Shown piece after piece: positions 23,700 through 33,413 of a DNA stretch of 64,000 nt. The notes below the pieces were generated by a model. It saw only the letters and a list, made by a program, of their open reading frames with translations. It ran no database searches and was not told the origin of the DNA. Made by a program: the position numbers and the translations under genes. The stretch lies in the NCBI GenBank assembly GCA_050331095.1, contig JBHJHE010000010.1, positions 174,085 to 238,084 on the forward strand, in the 5' to 3' direction. Numbering within the stretch: position 1 is the stretch's first letter; every line of letters begins with the position of its first letter. Source of the DNA: MED-G105 sp050331095 (GTDB lineage: Bacteria; Pseudomonadota; Alphaproteobacteria; Caulobacterales; Parvularculaceae).

Positions 23700-24848
23700 T
23701 TAGCCGGACGACGGATCCGCCTCGCTCGGCTTGCGGACGATCGCGCCCTGGACGAGGGCCCAGGCGGAGCGGGGGGCGGAGAGGACGCGCTCCGTCGCGC
23801 CGGCGAAGGCTCCGGCCGCGCCGCCGACGGTTTTGACGAGATCGCCGACAAGGCCGGCGGATTCGCGTTTGACCTGGTCGAAGACTTCGAGCGTCGCCTG
23901 CGCCGCGTTTTTCTCCGACCAGGCTGCGAACGCGCGGCAACGGCGCTTGGCGAGATAGCCGAGCTTCAGGGTCATGAGGGCGTTGACCGAGCCGTCCATG
24001 ATCGGCGCGACGACCATGCCGCCGAGCTTGGTGATGAGCCCCCCGAGGGCGTCGCCGGCGATGCGCGTCACGTCGTCGAGGGCGCGGCTCAAAAGCACCG
24101 CGACCGCGACGTCGCGCAGGATCATCAGGCTCACCGCAAGGCTCGGCCGGCCGTAATAGACGCGCGCCACCCGGGCGACCAAGTTGACGTTCCGCCACAG
24201 GACGATGAAGGCGTCGATCGAGCCGTTCATGCTGACGGCCGTCGCCGCGCCGACCGCGATCGCCTCGCGGCGGATTTCTTCGTCGACGCGCTCGTCGAGA
24301 ATCTCGAGGATCGGCGTGATGCGCGCGCGTTCGAACGAGGCGAGCGCCGTCGCCGCCGCGCCTGGCGCGGCGTTCTGCGCTTCGAGGGCGCGCAACTCCT
24401 CAAGCGCGGCTTGCGCGTCGGCTTTTTTGTTCGCGATCAGCGGATTGCCGGCAAGCCGCTTGAGGTAAGCCGCGTCGAACACTGTCCGGGCACGGACGTC
24501 ATCGGCGGTTACGGTCTTGGCGTCGAGTTTGACGTCGGGAGGTTTGGCGGCTTCGGGCGTCTTCAGAAACTCGACGATCGGCAGGGCGATGAAGCGGTAG
24601 GCGACGAACGCCGCGGCGGCGAGGAACGCCCAGCCGAGCGCGGGGCGCACGCTCGCGAACATCTGGAAGAACGTGAAGACCTGACCGGCCGTCACGAGCG
24701 CCGTCAGCGCTAATAGGCCGTAGGCGGCGTATTTGAGGCCGCGCCAGGCGGCGCGCCATTGCGCGGCGATCTCCCAGCGCTCCTCGGGGGCGTCGCCGGT
24801 CGGTTCGCGGGGCGCGCGTTTTGAGAACGTCTTCAACATGCGCATCAT
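23700..24848 (-). CDS. DUF697 (YcjF/UPF0283-like) membrane protein
   Basis: A 382-residue protein with two adjacent membrane helices near residues 40-95 (YAAYGLLALTALVTAGQVFTF and GWAFLAAAAFVAYRFIALPI) and a C-terminal DUF697-type region (AIAVGAATAVSMNGSIDAFIVLWRNVNLVARVARVYYGRPSLAVSLMILRDVAVAVLLSRALDD). YcjF relatives pair with a GTPase (YcjX); no such partner is adjacent. Function unknown. Downstream of flhF on the same strand with a 113-base gap. Confidence 0.82.
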   Translation of the reverse strand: MMRMLKTFSKRAPREPTGDAPEERWEIAAQWRAAWRGLKYAAYGLLALTALVTAGQVFTFFQMFASVRPALGWAFLAAAAFVAYRFIALPIVEFLKTPEAAKPPDVKLDAKTVTADDVRARTVFDAAYLKRLAGNPLIANKKADAQAALEELRALEAQNAAPGAAATALASFERARITPILEILDERVDEEIRREAIAVGAATAVSMNGSIDAFIVLWRNVNLVARVARVYYGRPSLAVSLMILRDVAVAVLLSRALDDVTRIAGDALGGLITKLGGMVVAPIMDGSVNALMTLKLGYLAKRRCRAFAAWSEKNAAQATLEVFDQVKRESAGLVGDLVKTVGGAAGAFAGATERVLSAPRSAWALVQGAIVRKPSEADPSSG

Positions 24849-24961
24849 TTAAGCGGCGGGATGGAAAAACAAAGTTTCCGTCCCCCGGTGGACGGCGCTC
24901 GCGGCCGTTTGTCGGCGACGCGAGCCGTCCTTGCGGCGAAGCGTCAGCCCGCCCGGAAGCG

Positions 24962-26095
24962 TCAGCCGACCCTGCCCGGGCGGTTCGCAAGCATGCGCCG
25001 GGCGAGGAACTCCGCCGAGGCGTCGAGGAGGCCTTCCGAGATGAAGGGCGTCTCGGAGAAGTTCGCCAGCGTCATGTCGCCGGCGAACGCGGCGGAAAGG
25101 CCGGCGCCGACGCGTTTCGTGGCGTCGAACTTGGTGATCACCATGCGCCGCACGCCGAACGTCGCGAAGGCCTCCGCCCAGTCGCGCCACTCCGCGGCGT
25201 CGCCGCTCGCTGGCAGGACGAGCACGGGCTCCGCGCGGGCCGCGTCCTGGAAGCTCCGCAGGGCGGCGATGTCGCCGGAGTCGAACGGACTGATTCCGGG
25301 CGTGTCGAGCACGACGGCTCCTCGCGGGCGCACGGCGCGCAGAGCCTCGGAGACGTCCTGGGGCGTCTCGACGATGTAGTAGTCCGCGCCGAGGGCGTCG
25401 CCATACGTGCGGATCTGTTCGATGGCGCCGGCGCGGCCGACGTCGGCGGTCATGATGAACGCCGCGCCGTCGCGGGCCATCGCCGCGGCGCAGAGTTTCG
25501 CCGTACACGATGTTTTGCCTGCGCCCGTGGGCCCGACGATCATGATCGGGTTCTGCGCCGTAGGACGCAGGGGCGCGAAGTCGAACGTCTCCGCGAACGC
25601 CGTTTCGAGCTCGACGAACTCGTCGTCGATGCGCGATCGGCGCGCGCCGTCGATCAGCGCTTCAAGCAGGCGTTCGTCGACGCCGTGCGGGGCGAGCGTC
25701 TCGATAAGATCGTGGGCCACCGGGTCGTCGTAGCGCGCCGCGAGTCGGTCCGCGGCGCTCGCGCCGTTGCGCGCCGGGCCGCGGCCCCCGCCTTTCGATC
25801 GGCTTTCGCCGGAAAGCTCGCGGCTCGTGCGCGACAGGGCGTCTTCGGCGAACTTGCGCTCCAGGGGCTCGCTCAAACGGGAGCCGCGCGGGCGGGCGTA
25901 GCCATCGTCGTCGTCGAAATAGTCGCGAACCGGCTCGCGCCCCGGCGCCGCGCGGCCGCCCGGCTTGTCGGAGGCGGACCCCTCGACGTCGCCGCTCGGC
26001 AGCTCGCGAATGTTGTGGATGTGGGCGTTCGCGCCGAGCGCGCGTCGCGCCTTGGCCTTGGCCGCCTCCACGTCGGACGCGATGAATTTCATCAT
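24962..26095 (-). CDS. flhF: Flagellar SRP-type GTPase FlhF
   Basis: A 377-residue SRP-family GTPase that places and numbers flagella, usually at the pole. It starts KFIASDVEAAKAKARRALG, the FlhF basic N-terminus. The G domain begins IMIVGPTGAGKTSCTAKL (loop 188-196), with VVLDTPGISPFDSGD as the Walker B/G3 region and ITKFDATKRVGAGLSAAF as the specificity region (TKxD). The 40-120 linker is Asp/Gly/Arg-rich and disordered. It lies downstream of flhA with a 135-base gap. No flhG/fleN partner gene follows. Confidence 0.9.
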   Translation of the reverse strand: MMKFIASDVEAAKAKARRALGANAHIHNIRELPSGDVEGSASDKPGGRAAPGREPVRDYFDDDDGYARPRGSRLSEPLERKFAEDALSRTSRELSGESRSKGGGRGPARNGASAADRLAARYDDPVAHDLIETLAPHGVDERLLEALIDGARRSRIDDEFVELETAFAETFDFAPLRPTAQNPIMIVGPTGAGKTSCTAKLCAAAMARDGAAFIMTADVGRAGAIEQIRTYGDALGADYYIVETPQDVSEALRAVRPRGAVVLDTPGISPFDSGDIAALRSFQDAARAEPVLVLPASGDAAEWRDWAEAFATFGVRRMVITKFDATKRVGAGLSAAFAGDMTLANFSETPFISEGLLDASAEFLARRMLANRPGRVG

Positions 26096-26230
26096 GGGCG
26101 GCGCGGCTCTCGCTGCTGCGTAAAGTTAGACTATAACGCTCCCACCGGGCCCCTGTCATGGCCGCGCGTCCTCGCGTCACAAAAAATACGCGCGAGGCGA
26201 CGAGGGGCCGTTCGCCAAAAACGCGATCGG

Positions 26231-28324
26231 CTAGATCGCGCCGAGGTGCGCGAGCCGCGCCTGTGGGTGAATCTCGTTTTGCGAGAGCACCATCGTCTGC
26301 GCCCGCACGCGCTCGATGACGGTGCGCACGAAGGGACGTATCGCGGCGCTCGTGACGATGGACGCGGCGTGGCCGTCCGCTGCGGCGCGCTCGAGCTTCG
26401 ACAGGGCGTCGGCGACGAAGCGCTGGATGGCGTCTGGCGCCATGGCGAGCTGGCGCGCGTCGCCGTCACCGACGATCGCCTCGGCGAACGAGGCCTCCCA
26501 GGCGGGCGAAAGCATGACGATCGGCACGGCGCCGTCCGGTCCCTTCAGGGCGCCGCAAATCTGGCGCGCGAGGCGCGAACGCACGTGCTCGGCGATGGCG
26601 ATGGGATCGGCGTTCTTCGGCGCGGCCTCCGCGATCGCCTCCAAGATCGTTGGCAAGTCGCGGATCGAAACGCGCTCGGCGATGAGAAGCTGAAGGACGC
26701 GCTGGACCGTGGCGACGGACGCGATCGACGGGATAAGGTCGCCGACGAGGCTGCGGTGCTTCTCGGGCAGGGCGTCGATGAGCTTCTTCGTCTCGGCGTA
26801 AGAGAGGAGCGCTGGCGCCTCCGCTTTGATGATTTCGGTGAGGTGCGTCGTCAGCACCGTGCCGGCGTCGACGACGGTGAGGCCTTTGAGGCTCGCCGTT
26901 TCGCGCTGGCTCGCGTCGACCCACAACGCGGCGAGCCCGAAGGCCGGCTCTTTCGTGGCCTCGCCCGGCAGGTCCACGGGGGCGCCCGCGGGGTCCATTA
27001 CGAGGAACTGGCCGGGCCTCACCTCGCCGCGCGCCGCCTCCTGTTCTTTCAACCGCACCACATAGGCGTTCGGCGCCAGCTGCATATTGTCGAGAATGCG
27101 AACGGGCGGCGCGACGAAGCCGATCTCCTGGGCGATCGCCCGGCGCGCGGCCTTGATCTGGTCGGAGAGCCGCGCCCCCGTCTCGTCGGCGACGAGGGGC
27201 AGGAGGCCGTAGCCGAGCTCCACTTTCAGGTCGTCCATCGCCAGCATGGCCGAAGGATCGTCGTCGACCGCGCGCGCGGGCTTGGCGTCGTCCTCGCTGG
27301 GCGCGGCGCGCCGCCGGCGGCGGTTAAGGGCGACGACGCCCGCGCCGATGGAGCCCGCCAGTAGAAGAAACGGAAACATCGGCATGCCGGGCAGTATCCC
27401 GACGACGGCGATGACCGCGGCGACGATCGCCAACGCCTGGGGGTAGGCGGCGAACTGCTTGCCGAGGGCTTCGTTCGCCGCGCCCTCGACGCTCGCCTTC
27501 GAGACGAGAAGGCCGGCGGCGAGGGAGATGACGAGCGCCGGCATCTGGCTCACGAGCCCGTCGCCGACGGTCAGGAGCGTGTACGACGCGCCGGCGTCGC
27601 CCATGGTCATGCCGCGTTGGGCGACGCCGATGACCATGCCGCCCAGAATATTGATCAGGGTAATGAGAAGCCCGGCGATGGCGTCGCCGCGCACGAACTT
27701 CGAGGCGCCGTCCATCGCGCCGTAGAAGCCCGCCTCGTCTTCGAGGGTCTTGCGCCGGGCGCGGGCCTCGGCGTCGGTGATCGTTCCGGCCGACAGATCC
27801 GCGTCGATCGCCATCTGCTTGCCGGGCATGGCGTCGAGGGAGAAGCGCGCGGCGACCTCCGCGATGCGGCCTGAACCGCGCGTGATGACGACGAAGTTCA
27901 CGATCACGAGGATCGAGAACACGATGACGCCGATCACCGGGTTGCCCTGCATCACGAAGCCGCCGAACGCCTCGATGATGCCGCCCGCCGCGGCGGGGCC
28001 TTCGTGTCCGCGCGACAGGATGAGGCGGGTCGAGGCGCCGTTGAGGCCGAGGCGCAGCATCGTCGCGATAAGGAGGATCGCCGGGAAGGTCGAGAACTCC
28101 AGCGCTTTCCTGGTGAAAAGAGCCGTCATCAGCACCATGACGGAAAAGCTGATCGAGCCGGCGAGGAGGATGTCGAGGAGCCAGCGCGGCGTCGGCAGGA
28201 CGAGGAGCGCGAGGATCGCGACGATCATGCCGGCGAGGGCGACGTCGCCCCGCATCACGCGCCGCAGCGCGCCGCGGGCGGTCGAGGCGTTGATCACGAA
28301 GGGTTGCGCCGCGCGGTCGGCCAT
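26231..28324 (-). CDS. flhA: Flagellar export gate protein FlhA
   Basis: A 697-residue core component of the flagellar type III export gate. The N-terminal half contains eight membrane helices, with the FHIPEP-type loop region VNFVVITRGSGRIAEVAARFSLDAMPGKQMAIDADLSAG, typical of FlhA. The C-terminal half, from about 330, is the cytoplasmic ring that docks chaperone-substrate complexes. Nine bases after flbD, in the fliF operon order. Length agrees with the family. Confidence 0.97.
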   Translation of the reverse strand: MADRAAQPFVINASTARGALRRVMRGDVALAGMIVAILALLVLPTPRWLLDILLAGSISFSVMVLMTALFTRKALEFSTFPAILLIATMLRLGLNGASTRLILSRGHEGPAAAGGIIEAFGGFVMQGNPVIGVIVFSILVIVNFVVITRGSGRIAEVAARFSLDAMPGKQMAIDADLSAGTITDAEARARRKTLEDEAGFYGAMDGASKFVRGDAIAGLLITLINILGGMVIGVAQRGMTMGDAGASYTLLTVGDGLVSQMPALVISLAAGLLVSKASVEGAANEALGKQFAAYPQALAIVAAVIAVVGILPGMPMFPFLLLAGSIGAGVVALNRRRRRAAPSEDDAKPARAVDDDPSAMLAMDDLKVELGYGLLPLVADETGARLSDQIKAARRAIAQEIGFVAPPVRILDNMQLAPNAYVVRLKEQEAARGEVRPGQFLVMDPAGAPVDLPGEATKEPAFGLAALWVDASQRETASLKGLTVVDAGTVLTTHLTEIIKAEAPALLSYAETKKLIDALPEKHRSLVGDLIPSIASVATVQRVLQLLIAERVSIRDLPTILEAIAEAAPKNADPIAIAEHVRSRLARQICGALKGPDGAVPIVMLSPAWEASFAEAIVGDGDARQLAMAPDAIQRFVADALSKLERAAADGHAASIVTSAAIRPFVRTVIERVRAQTMVLSQNEIHPQARLAHLGAI

Positions 28325-28333
28325 GGCCTCGCC

Positions 28334-29683
28334 TTAAGCGCTCTTCTGCGACGGTTGCTGGCCCGGCGGCGGCACCGGCACGCCCTCGTCGACATACTGC
28401 TTCAGCTTGTTGCGCAGGGTGCGGATCGAGATGCCGAGAATGGTCGCCGCATGGGTTCTGTTGCCGAGGCAATGGTCGAGCGTCGACAGGATGAGGTCCT
28501 GCTCGACCTCCGCGACCGTGCGGCCGACGAGCGCGCCGCCTTCTTCCTCGCCGTCGGACCGCTCGCGCGCGACAGGCGCGGCCGCGCCCGTCGGCAGGCG
28601 GATCGCTTCTTTTTCGATTTCCGGCTCCTGGGCGAGAAGCACGGCGCGGTGCATGGCGTTTTCAAGTTCGCGCACATTGCCGGGCCAGGGCGCGCTCGCC
28701 GCCGCCCGCTTCGCCGCTTCGGACAGGGGTTTTTTCGGAACGCCGTTGACGTCGGCGTACTTCGCCGCGAAGTGCTCGGCGAGGGCGACGACGTCCGCCG
28801 GGCGGGCGCGCAAGGGCGGCACGTGGAGATTGACGACGTTGAGCCGGAAATAGAGGTCCTCACGGAACGTCCCGTTTTTCGCGGCGGCCTCGAGGTCGCG
28901 GTTCGAGGTCGCAAGGACGCGGATGTCGACCTTTACCGGTTTCGATCCGCCAACGCGGTCGATGACCCGCTCCTGCAGCGCCCGGAGGAGTTTCGCCTGT
29001 AGACGGACGTCCATCTCCGAGATTTCGTCGAGGAGCAGCGTGCCGCCGTCGGCCTCCTCGAACTTGCCGACCCGCCGCGCGACGGCGCCCGTGAAGGCGC
29101 CTTTTTCGTGGCCGAAAAGCTCCGATTCGAGAAGATTGTCGGGGATCGCCGCGCAGTTCACCGAGATCATCGGCGCGTTCGCGCGCTTGGACTTGCGGTG
29201 CACGTACTTAGCGACGACCTCCTTGCCGACGCCGCTCTCGCCGGTGATGAGGATCGAGGCCTCGGACGCGGCCACCTGGTCGGCGAGCCGGATCACGGCC
29301 TTCATCGCCGGGTCGACGGCGATGAGATCGGCGTTCTCCGCCGTGACGGCCTCGAGGACCGCGGCGATGAGGTCGGCGTCCGGCGGCAGGGGGATAAACT
29401 CCCGCGCGCCGGCCTTGATCGCCGCGACGGCCGCGTCGGCGTCCGTCTTGACGCCGCACGCGACGACGGGCGCGGCGATCCGCTCCTCGGCGAGGGACTG
29501 GACGATGCCGGCGACGTCCTCCGAGACGTCGACCATCAACAGGTCGGCGCCGGCGCCGCGTCGCAACGCCTCAAGCGCCTCGCCGGCGTTGCGCACGACC
29601 GAGACCTTGGCGCCGCGGTCGATGGCGATTTTCGCCGCCTGGCTAAGTTGGCCCGAAAGGCCGCCGACGATGAGGAGCCGCAT
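28334..29683 (-). CDS. flbD: Sigma-54-dependent flagellar activator FlbD
   Basis: A 449-residue enhancer-binding protein. Residues 1-115 form a degenerate receiver (DLLMVDVSED, Asp52) missing the usual N-terminal acidic pair. The AAA+ domain has Walker A GESGVGKE (148-155), the sigma-54 contact loop GAFTGA (195-200) and Walker B GGTLLLDE (213-220). A Fis-type HTH is near the C-terminus (NRTHAATILGISIRTLRNKLKQY). In Caulobacter FlbD activates hook and filament genes and represses fliF, and the gene order fliF-G-H-N-flbD is the same. Candidate binding repeats are listed separately. Confidence 0.95.
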   Translation of the reverse strand: MRLLIVGGLSGQLSQAAKIAIDRGAKVSVVRNAGEALEALRRGAGADLLMVDVSEDVAGIVQSLAEERIAAPVVACGVKTDADAAVAAIKAGAREFIPLPPDADLIAAVLEAVTAENADLIAVDPAMKAVIRLADQVAASEASILITGESGVGKEVVAKYVHRKSKRANAPMISVNCAAIPDNLLESELFGHEKGAFTGAVARRVGKFEEADGGTLLLDEISEMDVRLQAKLLRALQERVIDRVGGSKPVKVDIRVLATSNRDLEAAAKNGTFREDLYFRLNVVNLHVPPLRARPADVVALAEHFAAKYADVNGVPKKPLSEAAKRAAASAPWPGNVRELENAMHRAVLLAQEPEIEKEAIRLPTGAAAPVARERSDGEEEGGALVGRTVAEVEQDLILSTLDHCLGNRTHAATILGISIRTLRNKLKQYVDEGVPVPPPGQQPSQKSA

Positions 29684-29703
29684 GGCGCGTCCTTCCCTTT
29701 GGT

Positions 29704-30096
29704 TCAGTACGCGTCGTCGTGGACGATTTCGGTGAGCGTGACGCCGAGAGCGCCGTCGACGAGGACGAGTTCGCCGCGGGCGATGAGGCGGTCGTTGGCG
29801 TAAAGATCGATCGGCTCGCCGACCTTGCGGTCGAGCTCCACGATTGCGCCCTCCTCCATGCTCATGAGGCCGGCGACGTCGACGTCGATCTTGCCGAGGA
29901 CGGCGGCGACCCGCACGGGGATGTTGTAGAGGTTGGCGAGCGGCGTCGGCTCAGGCGTCGGTTCAGGTGTCGGCTCCGGCGCCGTCTCGGGCGCCGTCTC
30001 GGGCGTTTCCTCGATCGGTTCGCTGGCGGACGTTCCGGCGTCCGCGGCGAGTTCCGGGATCTCTGGCGGCTGCGGCTTTTTATTCAGCGCGTTCAT
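29704..30096 (-). CDS. fliN: Flagellar motor switch protein FliN
   Basis: A 130-residue C-ring subunit. The SpoA domain is LANLYNIPVRVAAVLGKIDVDVAGLMSMEEGAIVELDRKVGEPIDLYANDRLIARGELVLVDGALGVTLTEIV, complete and typical. It is preceded by a 50-residue Pro/Glu/Thr linker with repeated PEPTPEPT. ATG 30096 is chosen because GGAGGAGGG lies about 7 bases upstream; it lies within the end of fliH (17-base overlap). Confidence 0.93.
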   Translation of the reverse strand: MNALNKKPQPPEIPELAADAGTSASEPIEETPETAPETAPEPTPEPTPEPTPLANLYNIPVRVAAVLGKIDVDVAGLMSMEEGAIVELDRKVGEPIDLYANDRLIARGELVLVDGALGVTLTEIVHDDAY

Positions 30097-30769
30097 GGGC
30101 GCCCTCCTCCTGCGTGGTCCGATCGTTCGCGCGCTCGGCGGCGGCCCGCCGGACGAGCGCATCGACGGCGGCGTTGATTTCCGTGCGGGTTCGGCGGATT
30201 TCCCCGCCGCGCCAGTCGAGCCGGGCTTCGCCGGCCGCGAGGTTTGGATCGGCGGCGAGGATGACCGCGACGCCCCGCGTCTCGCACGCCGCGCGCACGT
30301 CGCCGCCCAGTCGTTCGACGGCCGTCGGGGCCAACCTCAGCGTCGTCGGGGTCGCGTCGGCCGCGATCAGTTCGTCGATCAGGGCGAGGGCCAGTTCCCG
30401 TTCGCGCGCGGCGTTGAGCCCGGCGCAGAACGCTTCGACGACGTCGGCGGCGTAGCGCGCCAGCGCTTCGCGCTCGCGCCGAAGGCCGTCCGCGCGCGCC
30501 GACGCGGCGTCGGCGATCGCCCGGGCGAGCGCCGCGACATTGTCCGCGGCGGCCTTCGCCGTCTCTGCGCGCGCCTCGGCGCGGCCGTCGGTCAGTCCGG
30601 CCGCATGGCCGTCCTTTTGGCCGTTCGCATATCCTTCTTCGCGACCGGCGGCGAAGCCGTCGCGCCGCGCGCCGTCGATCGCGGCCTTGAGATCGTCGAG
30701 CGTCGCGCCCGGCGCTTGCGCGCCGTCGAGCGCCGGCGGCTCGAAGCGGGTGACGTCCGTGAGGGCCAT
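30080..30769 (-). CDS. fliH: Flagellar export regulator FliH (FlbE-like)
   Basis: A 229-residue Ala-rich helical protein. A central GxxxG-type repeat segment, DGFAAGREEGYANGQKDGHAAGLTDGRAEA, is typical of FliH, as is the C-terminal half (VAVILAADPNLAAGEARLDWRGGEIRRTRTEINAAVDAL), which resembles the ATP-synthase delta/FliH fold. It binds and restrains the export ATPase FliI, which is not encoded in the window. Position between fliG and fliN equals flbE in Caulobacter. It overlaps fliG by one base. Confidence 0.85.
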   Translation of the reverse strand: MALTDVTRFEPPALDGAQAPGATLDDLKAAIDGARRDGFAAGREEGYANGQKDGHAAGLTDGRAEARAETAKAAADNVAALARAIADAASARADGLRREREALARYAADVVEAFCAGLNAARERELALALIDELIAADATPTTLRLAPTAVERLGGDVRAACETRGVAVILAADPNLAAGEARLDWRGGEIRRTRTEINAAVDALVRRAAAERANDRTTQEEGAHERAE

Positions 30770-31800
30770 CAGTAGACGAGCTCTTCGTCGCCGGTCTTCG
30801 ACAGATAGATCTCGCCCTCTTCGGCGAGCTGTTTCGCGGCGCTGACGATTTTCTGCTGCGAGAGGTCCACCTCGCTAAGGCGCACCGGCCCCATCACGGC
30901 GATGTCGTCGCGCAGGATCGTCGCCGCGCGCTCGGACATGTTCATGAAGAAGTGCGTCGCCACGTCGTCGCGCGCGCCCTTGAGGGCGAGGGCGAGCACG
31001 GACTTGTCGACGCGGCGCAGAAGCGCCTGCATGTCCGGCCCGTCGAGCCGCACGAGATCCTCGAAGACGAACATCAAGTCTTTGATGCGCGCGGCGGCGC
31101 CGGGGTTCTTGTTCTCGAGCGCCGTCAGGAAACGGCGTTCGGTGGCGCGGTCGAAATGGTTGAAGATCTCGGCCATCGCTTCGAGCGGGTCGCGGTCGTC
31201 GCTGCGCTGGAGGGCGGCCATGAACTCGGTGCGCAGGGTCGTCTCGATCTGGTCGAGCACTTCCTTTTGGACCGGGCCGAGGCTCAGCATGCGGCCGATC
31301 ACGTCTTCGGACAGAAGCGCCGGAAACTGGGCGAGCACCCGCGCGGCGTGCTCGCGTTTGATCCGCGACAGGATCACCGCGATCGTCTGAGGATGCTCGT
31401 TTTGCAGGTAGCCGCAAAGGATCCGTTCATTGACGTTGGCGAGCTTGTCCCACATCGTCTTGCCCGCCGGCCCGCGAATGTCTTCGAGAATGAGGTCCGC
31501 CTTGTCCTCCGGCAGGACGTTCTTCAACAGGCGCTGCGCGGAGGCGGCCGAACCGATGACCTGGCTCGTCGAGGTGAGCCCGCCGACAAGTTCGTACAGC
31601 AACTGGTCGACGACCCCCGGGGCGACCGAGCCGAGGGTGGCGATCGCGCGGCTAAGCTCGCGCAATTCGTCCTCGTCGAACGTCGCCCACAAGGGCCGGC
31701 TCGCCTCTTCGCCGAGCGCGAGCATGACGACGGCGGCGCGCTCCGGGCCCGTTAACTGGCTCGGATCGGAGACCGTCTTCTGTATGCGCGTCTCGCTCAC
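30769..31800 (-). CDS. fliG: Flagellar motor switch protein FliG
   Basis: A 343-residue rotor protein that binds FliF, FliM and the stator. The three domains are visible: N-terminal LTGPERAAVVMLALGEE; middle EHPQTIAVILSRIKREHAARVLAQFPALLSEDVIGRM with the EHPQ motif; C-terminal LMFVFEDLVRLDGPDMQALLRRVDKSVLALALKGA with the charged residues of the torque helix. The ATG overlaps the fliF stop as ATGA. Confidence 0.97.
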   Translation of the reverse strand: MSETRIQKTVSDPSQLTGPERAAVVMLALGEEASRPLWATFDEDELRELSRAIATLGSVAPGVVDQLLYELVGGLTSTSQVIGSAASAQRLLKNVLPEDKADLILEDIRGPAGKTMWDKLANVNERILCGYLQNEHPQTIAVILSRIKREHAARVLAQFPALLSEDVIGRMLSLGPVQKEVLDQIETTLRTEFMAALQRSDDRDPLEAMAEIFNHFDRATERRFLTALENKNPGAAARIKDLMFVFEDLVRLDGPDMQALLRRVDKSVLALALKGARDDVATHFFMNMSERAATILRDDIAVMGPVRLSEVDLSQQKIVSAAKQLAEEGEIYLSKTGDEELVY

Positions 31801-33413
31801 GACGCCTCCCGGATCCAGCCCTTGAGGATCGCCGCCGATTCGTCTGTGTGGTTCTTATCGACCTCGGCGACCTGGCGCAGCGTAGTGCCGCGCACGTCGC
31901 CGTCAAGGCGTTCGAGATCGATTTGCGGCGTCGCGTCCCCGATCTGCGTCCCGACCTGCGTCCCGATCTGTGTTGGCGACGCCGCGCTCGCCTCGAGCTC
32001 GTTCGGCGCGCCACGCCGCTGCGCGCCGCGGCCGGCGCCCGCGAGGGCGTTCAATACGACCGGCCGTACGATGAAGACGATAAGCGCCAGCGCGACGAGC
32101 GCCAGGGCGATCGGCTCGACGTAGCGCGTCAGGTCCCTTGGCGCGTCCGCGATCGACGCCGGCGTCGACGCGTCGGCCGGCGTCGGCGCGGGGGCCTCGG
32201 CGAACGCGACCTCCGTCACGTCCACCTGGTCGCCGCGCGCGGCGTCGAAGCCGACGGCGGCGCGGACGAGCGCCTGCAAACGATCGAGCTGCGCGGCCGG
32301 CCTCGGGCCGGCGGCGTCGGCGCGTTCGGCGATGGCGACGGCGACGGACAGACGTTTGACGCCGCCCATCTCGCGCACTTCGTTCCGGGTGCGGCGGGTG
32401 AATTCGTAGTTCGTCGTTTCTTCGGTACGCGTATTCGCCGATGTCGCCGTGGGGCCGTCTTCGCCTGGGGCCTCAGCGCCGGGAAGCGCGTTCGCGACGC
32501 TGACGGTTCCGGCGAGGGCGGGCTCCGCGGCGTTGGCGTTCTCCTCGATGAACGTCGAGGAGAGGATCGACTGGCTGTCCGGATCGATGATCTCGGCGCT
32601 CTCCACGACCCGCGCCAGCTCAAGCTCGGCGGCGACCTCGACGCGGAAATTCTCCGGGCCGACGATCGGCGCCAGGATGCCCTCGACGGTCCGTCGCACG
32701 CGGGCCTCGGCCTCGGCGCGCATCTCCGCGGCCCGCGCCCCGGCCGCCGCGCCATCGGCCTCTTCGCCGCCGCCGGCGAGCAGGGCGCCTTCAAGGTCGA
32801 GAAGCGTGACGTCGCCGGGCGCAAGCGCCGGCGCCGCCGATGCGACGAGATTGACGATCGCCTTCGTCTCCGAAGCGCCGAGGCCGCCCGGCGCGTCCAC
32901 GACGACGGAGGCGGAGGGTTTGGTGCGGTCGCGGGCGAAAAGCGCGCGCTCCGGCAAAACGAGGTGAACGCGCGCCGACCGCACGGCGGTGAGGCTCGAA
33001 ATCGTGCGCGCGAGTTCGCCTTCGAGCGCGCGCAGGCGGTTCAGGTCCTGCTGGAACCGGGTCGATCCGAAGACGTCGTCGTCGTCGAACAGTTCGTAGC
33101 CGACGCCGCGGCCGAGGACGAGGCCGTCGCCGGCGAGGGCGAGCTTCAGCCGGGCGAGATCCGCCCGCGGCGCGAGGATCGTCATCGCCCCGTCGCGCTC
33201 GCGCAATTCGTAGACGGCGCCGTCGCGGTCGAGGCGCTCAATCGCGGCCTGGGCGTCGGCGTAGTCAAGACCGGCGTAGAGAACGCCAAGCTCCGGCGCG
33301 TTCGCCCGCCCGACAAGAAGGACGAGGGCGAGGAGGACCCCGAGGCCGGCGCTGATCGCCGCGACGAGGCGGCCGACGCCAATCGACTGCAATTGCTTAA
33401 CGAACTCGTTCAA
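31797..33413 (-). CDS. fliF: Flagellar MS-ring protein FliF
   Basis: A 538-residue MS-ring subunit. Membrane helices lie near both ends (VAAISAGLGVLLALVLLVG and IALALVALALIVFIVRPVVL); between them are the ring-building motifs (LGVLYAGLDYADAQAAIERLD, GVGYELFDDDDVFGSTRFQQDLNRLRALEGELARTISSL). The last 30 residues bind FliG. The frame has no ATG or GTG upstream before it stops looking like FliF; the best start is TTG 33413 (LNEFVKQLQSIG). That TTG overlaps the TGA of an 8-codon ORF with a good ribosome site, suggesting coupled initiation. First gene of the flagellar operon running to flhF. Confidence 0.9.
   Translation of the reverse strand: MNEFVKQLQSIGVGRLVAAISAGLGVLLALVLLVGRANAPELGVLYAGLDYADAQAAIERLDRDGAVYELRERDGAMTILAPRADLARLKLALAGDGLVLGRGVGYELFDDDDVFGSTRFQQDLNRLRALEGELARTISSLTAVRSARVHLVLPERALFARDRTKPSASVVVDAPGGLGASETKAIVNLVASAAPALAPGDVTLLDLEGALLAGGGEEADGAAAGARAAEMRAEAEARVRRTVEGILAPIVGPENFRVEVAAELELARVVESAEIIDPDSQSILSSTFIEENANAAEPALAGTVSVANALPGAEAPGEDGPTATSANTRTEETTNYEFTRRTRNEVREMGGVKRLSVAVAIAERADAAGPRPAAQLDRLQALVRAAVGFDAARGDQVDVTEVAFAEAPAPTPADASTPASIADAPRDLTRYVEPIALALVALALIVFIVRPVVLNALAGAGRGAQRRGAPNELEASAASPTQIGTQVGTQIGDATPQIDLERLDGDVRGTTLRQVAEVDKNHTDESAAILKGWIREAS

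Noticed and set aside
26160..26220. Stem-loop between flhA and flhF as terminator
   Set aside because: CCTCGCG and CGCGAGG can pair, but no T-tract follows on the strand that is transcribed.
24821..27364. Long plus-strand open frame opposite flhF and flhA
   Set aside because: Low-complexity, Arg-rich translation opposite genes with clear FlhF and FlhA motifs.
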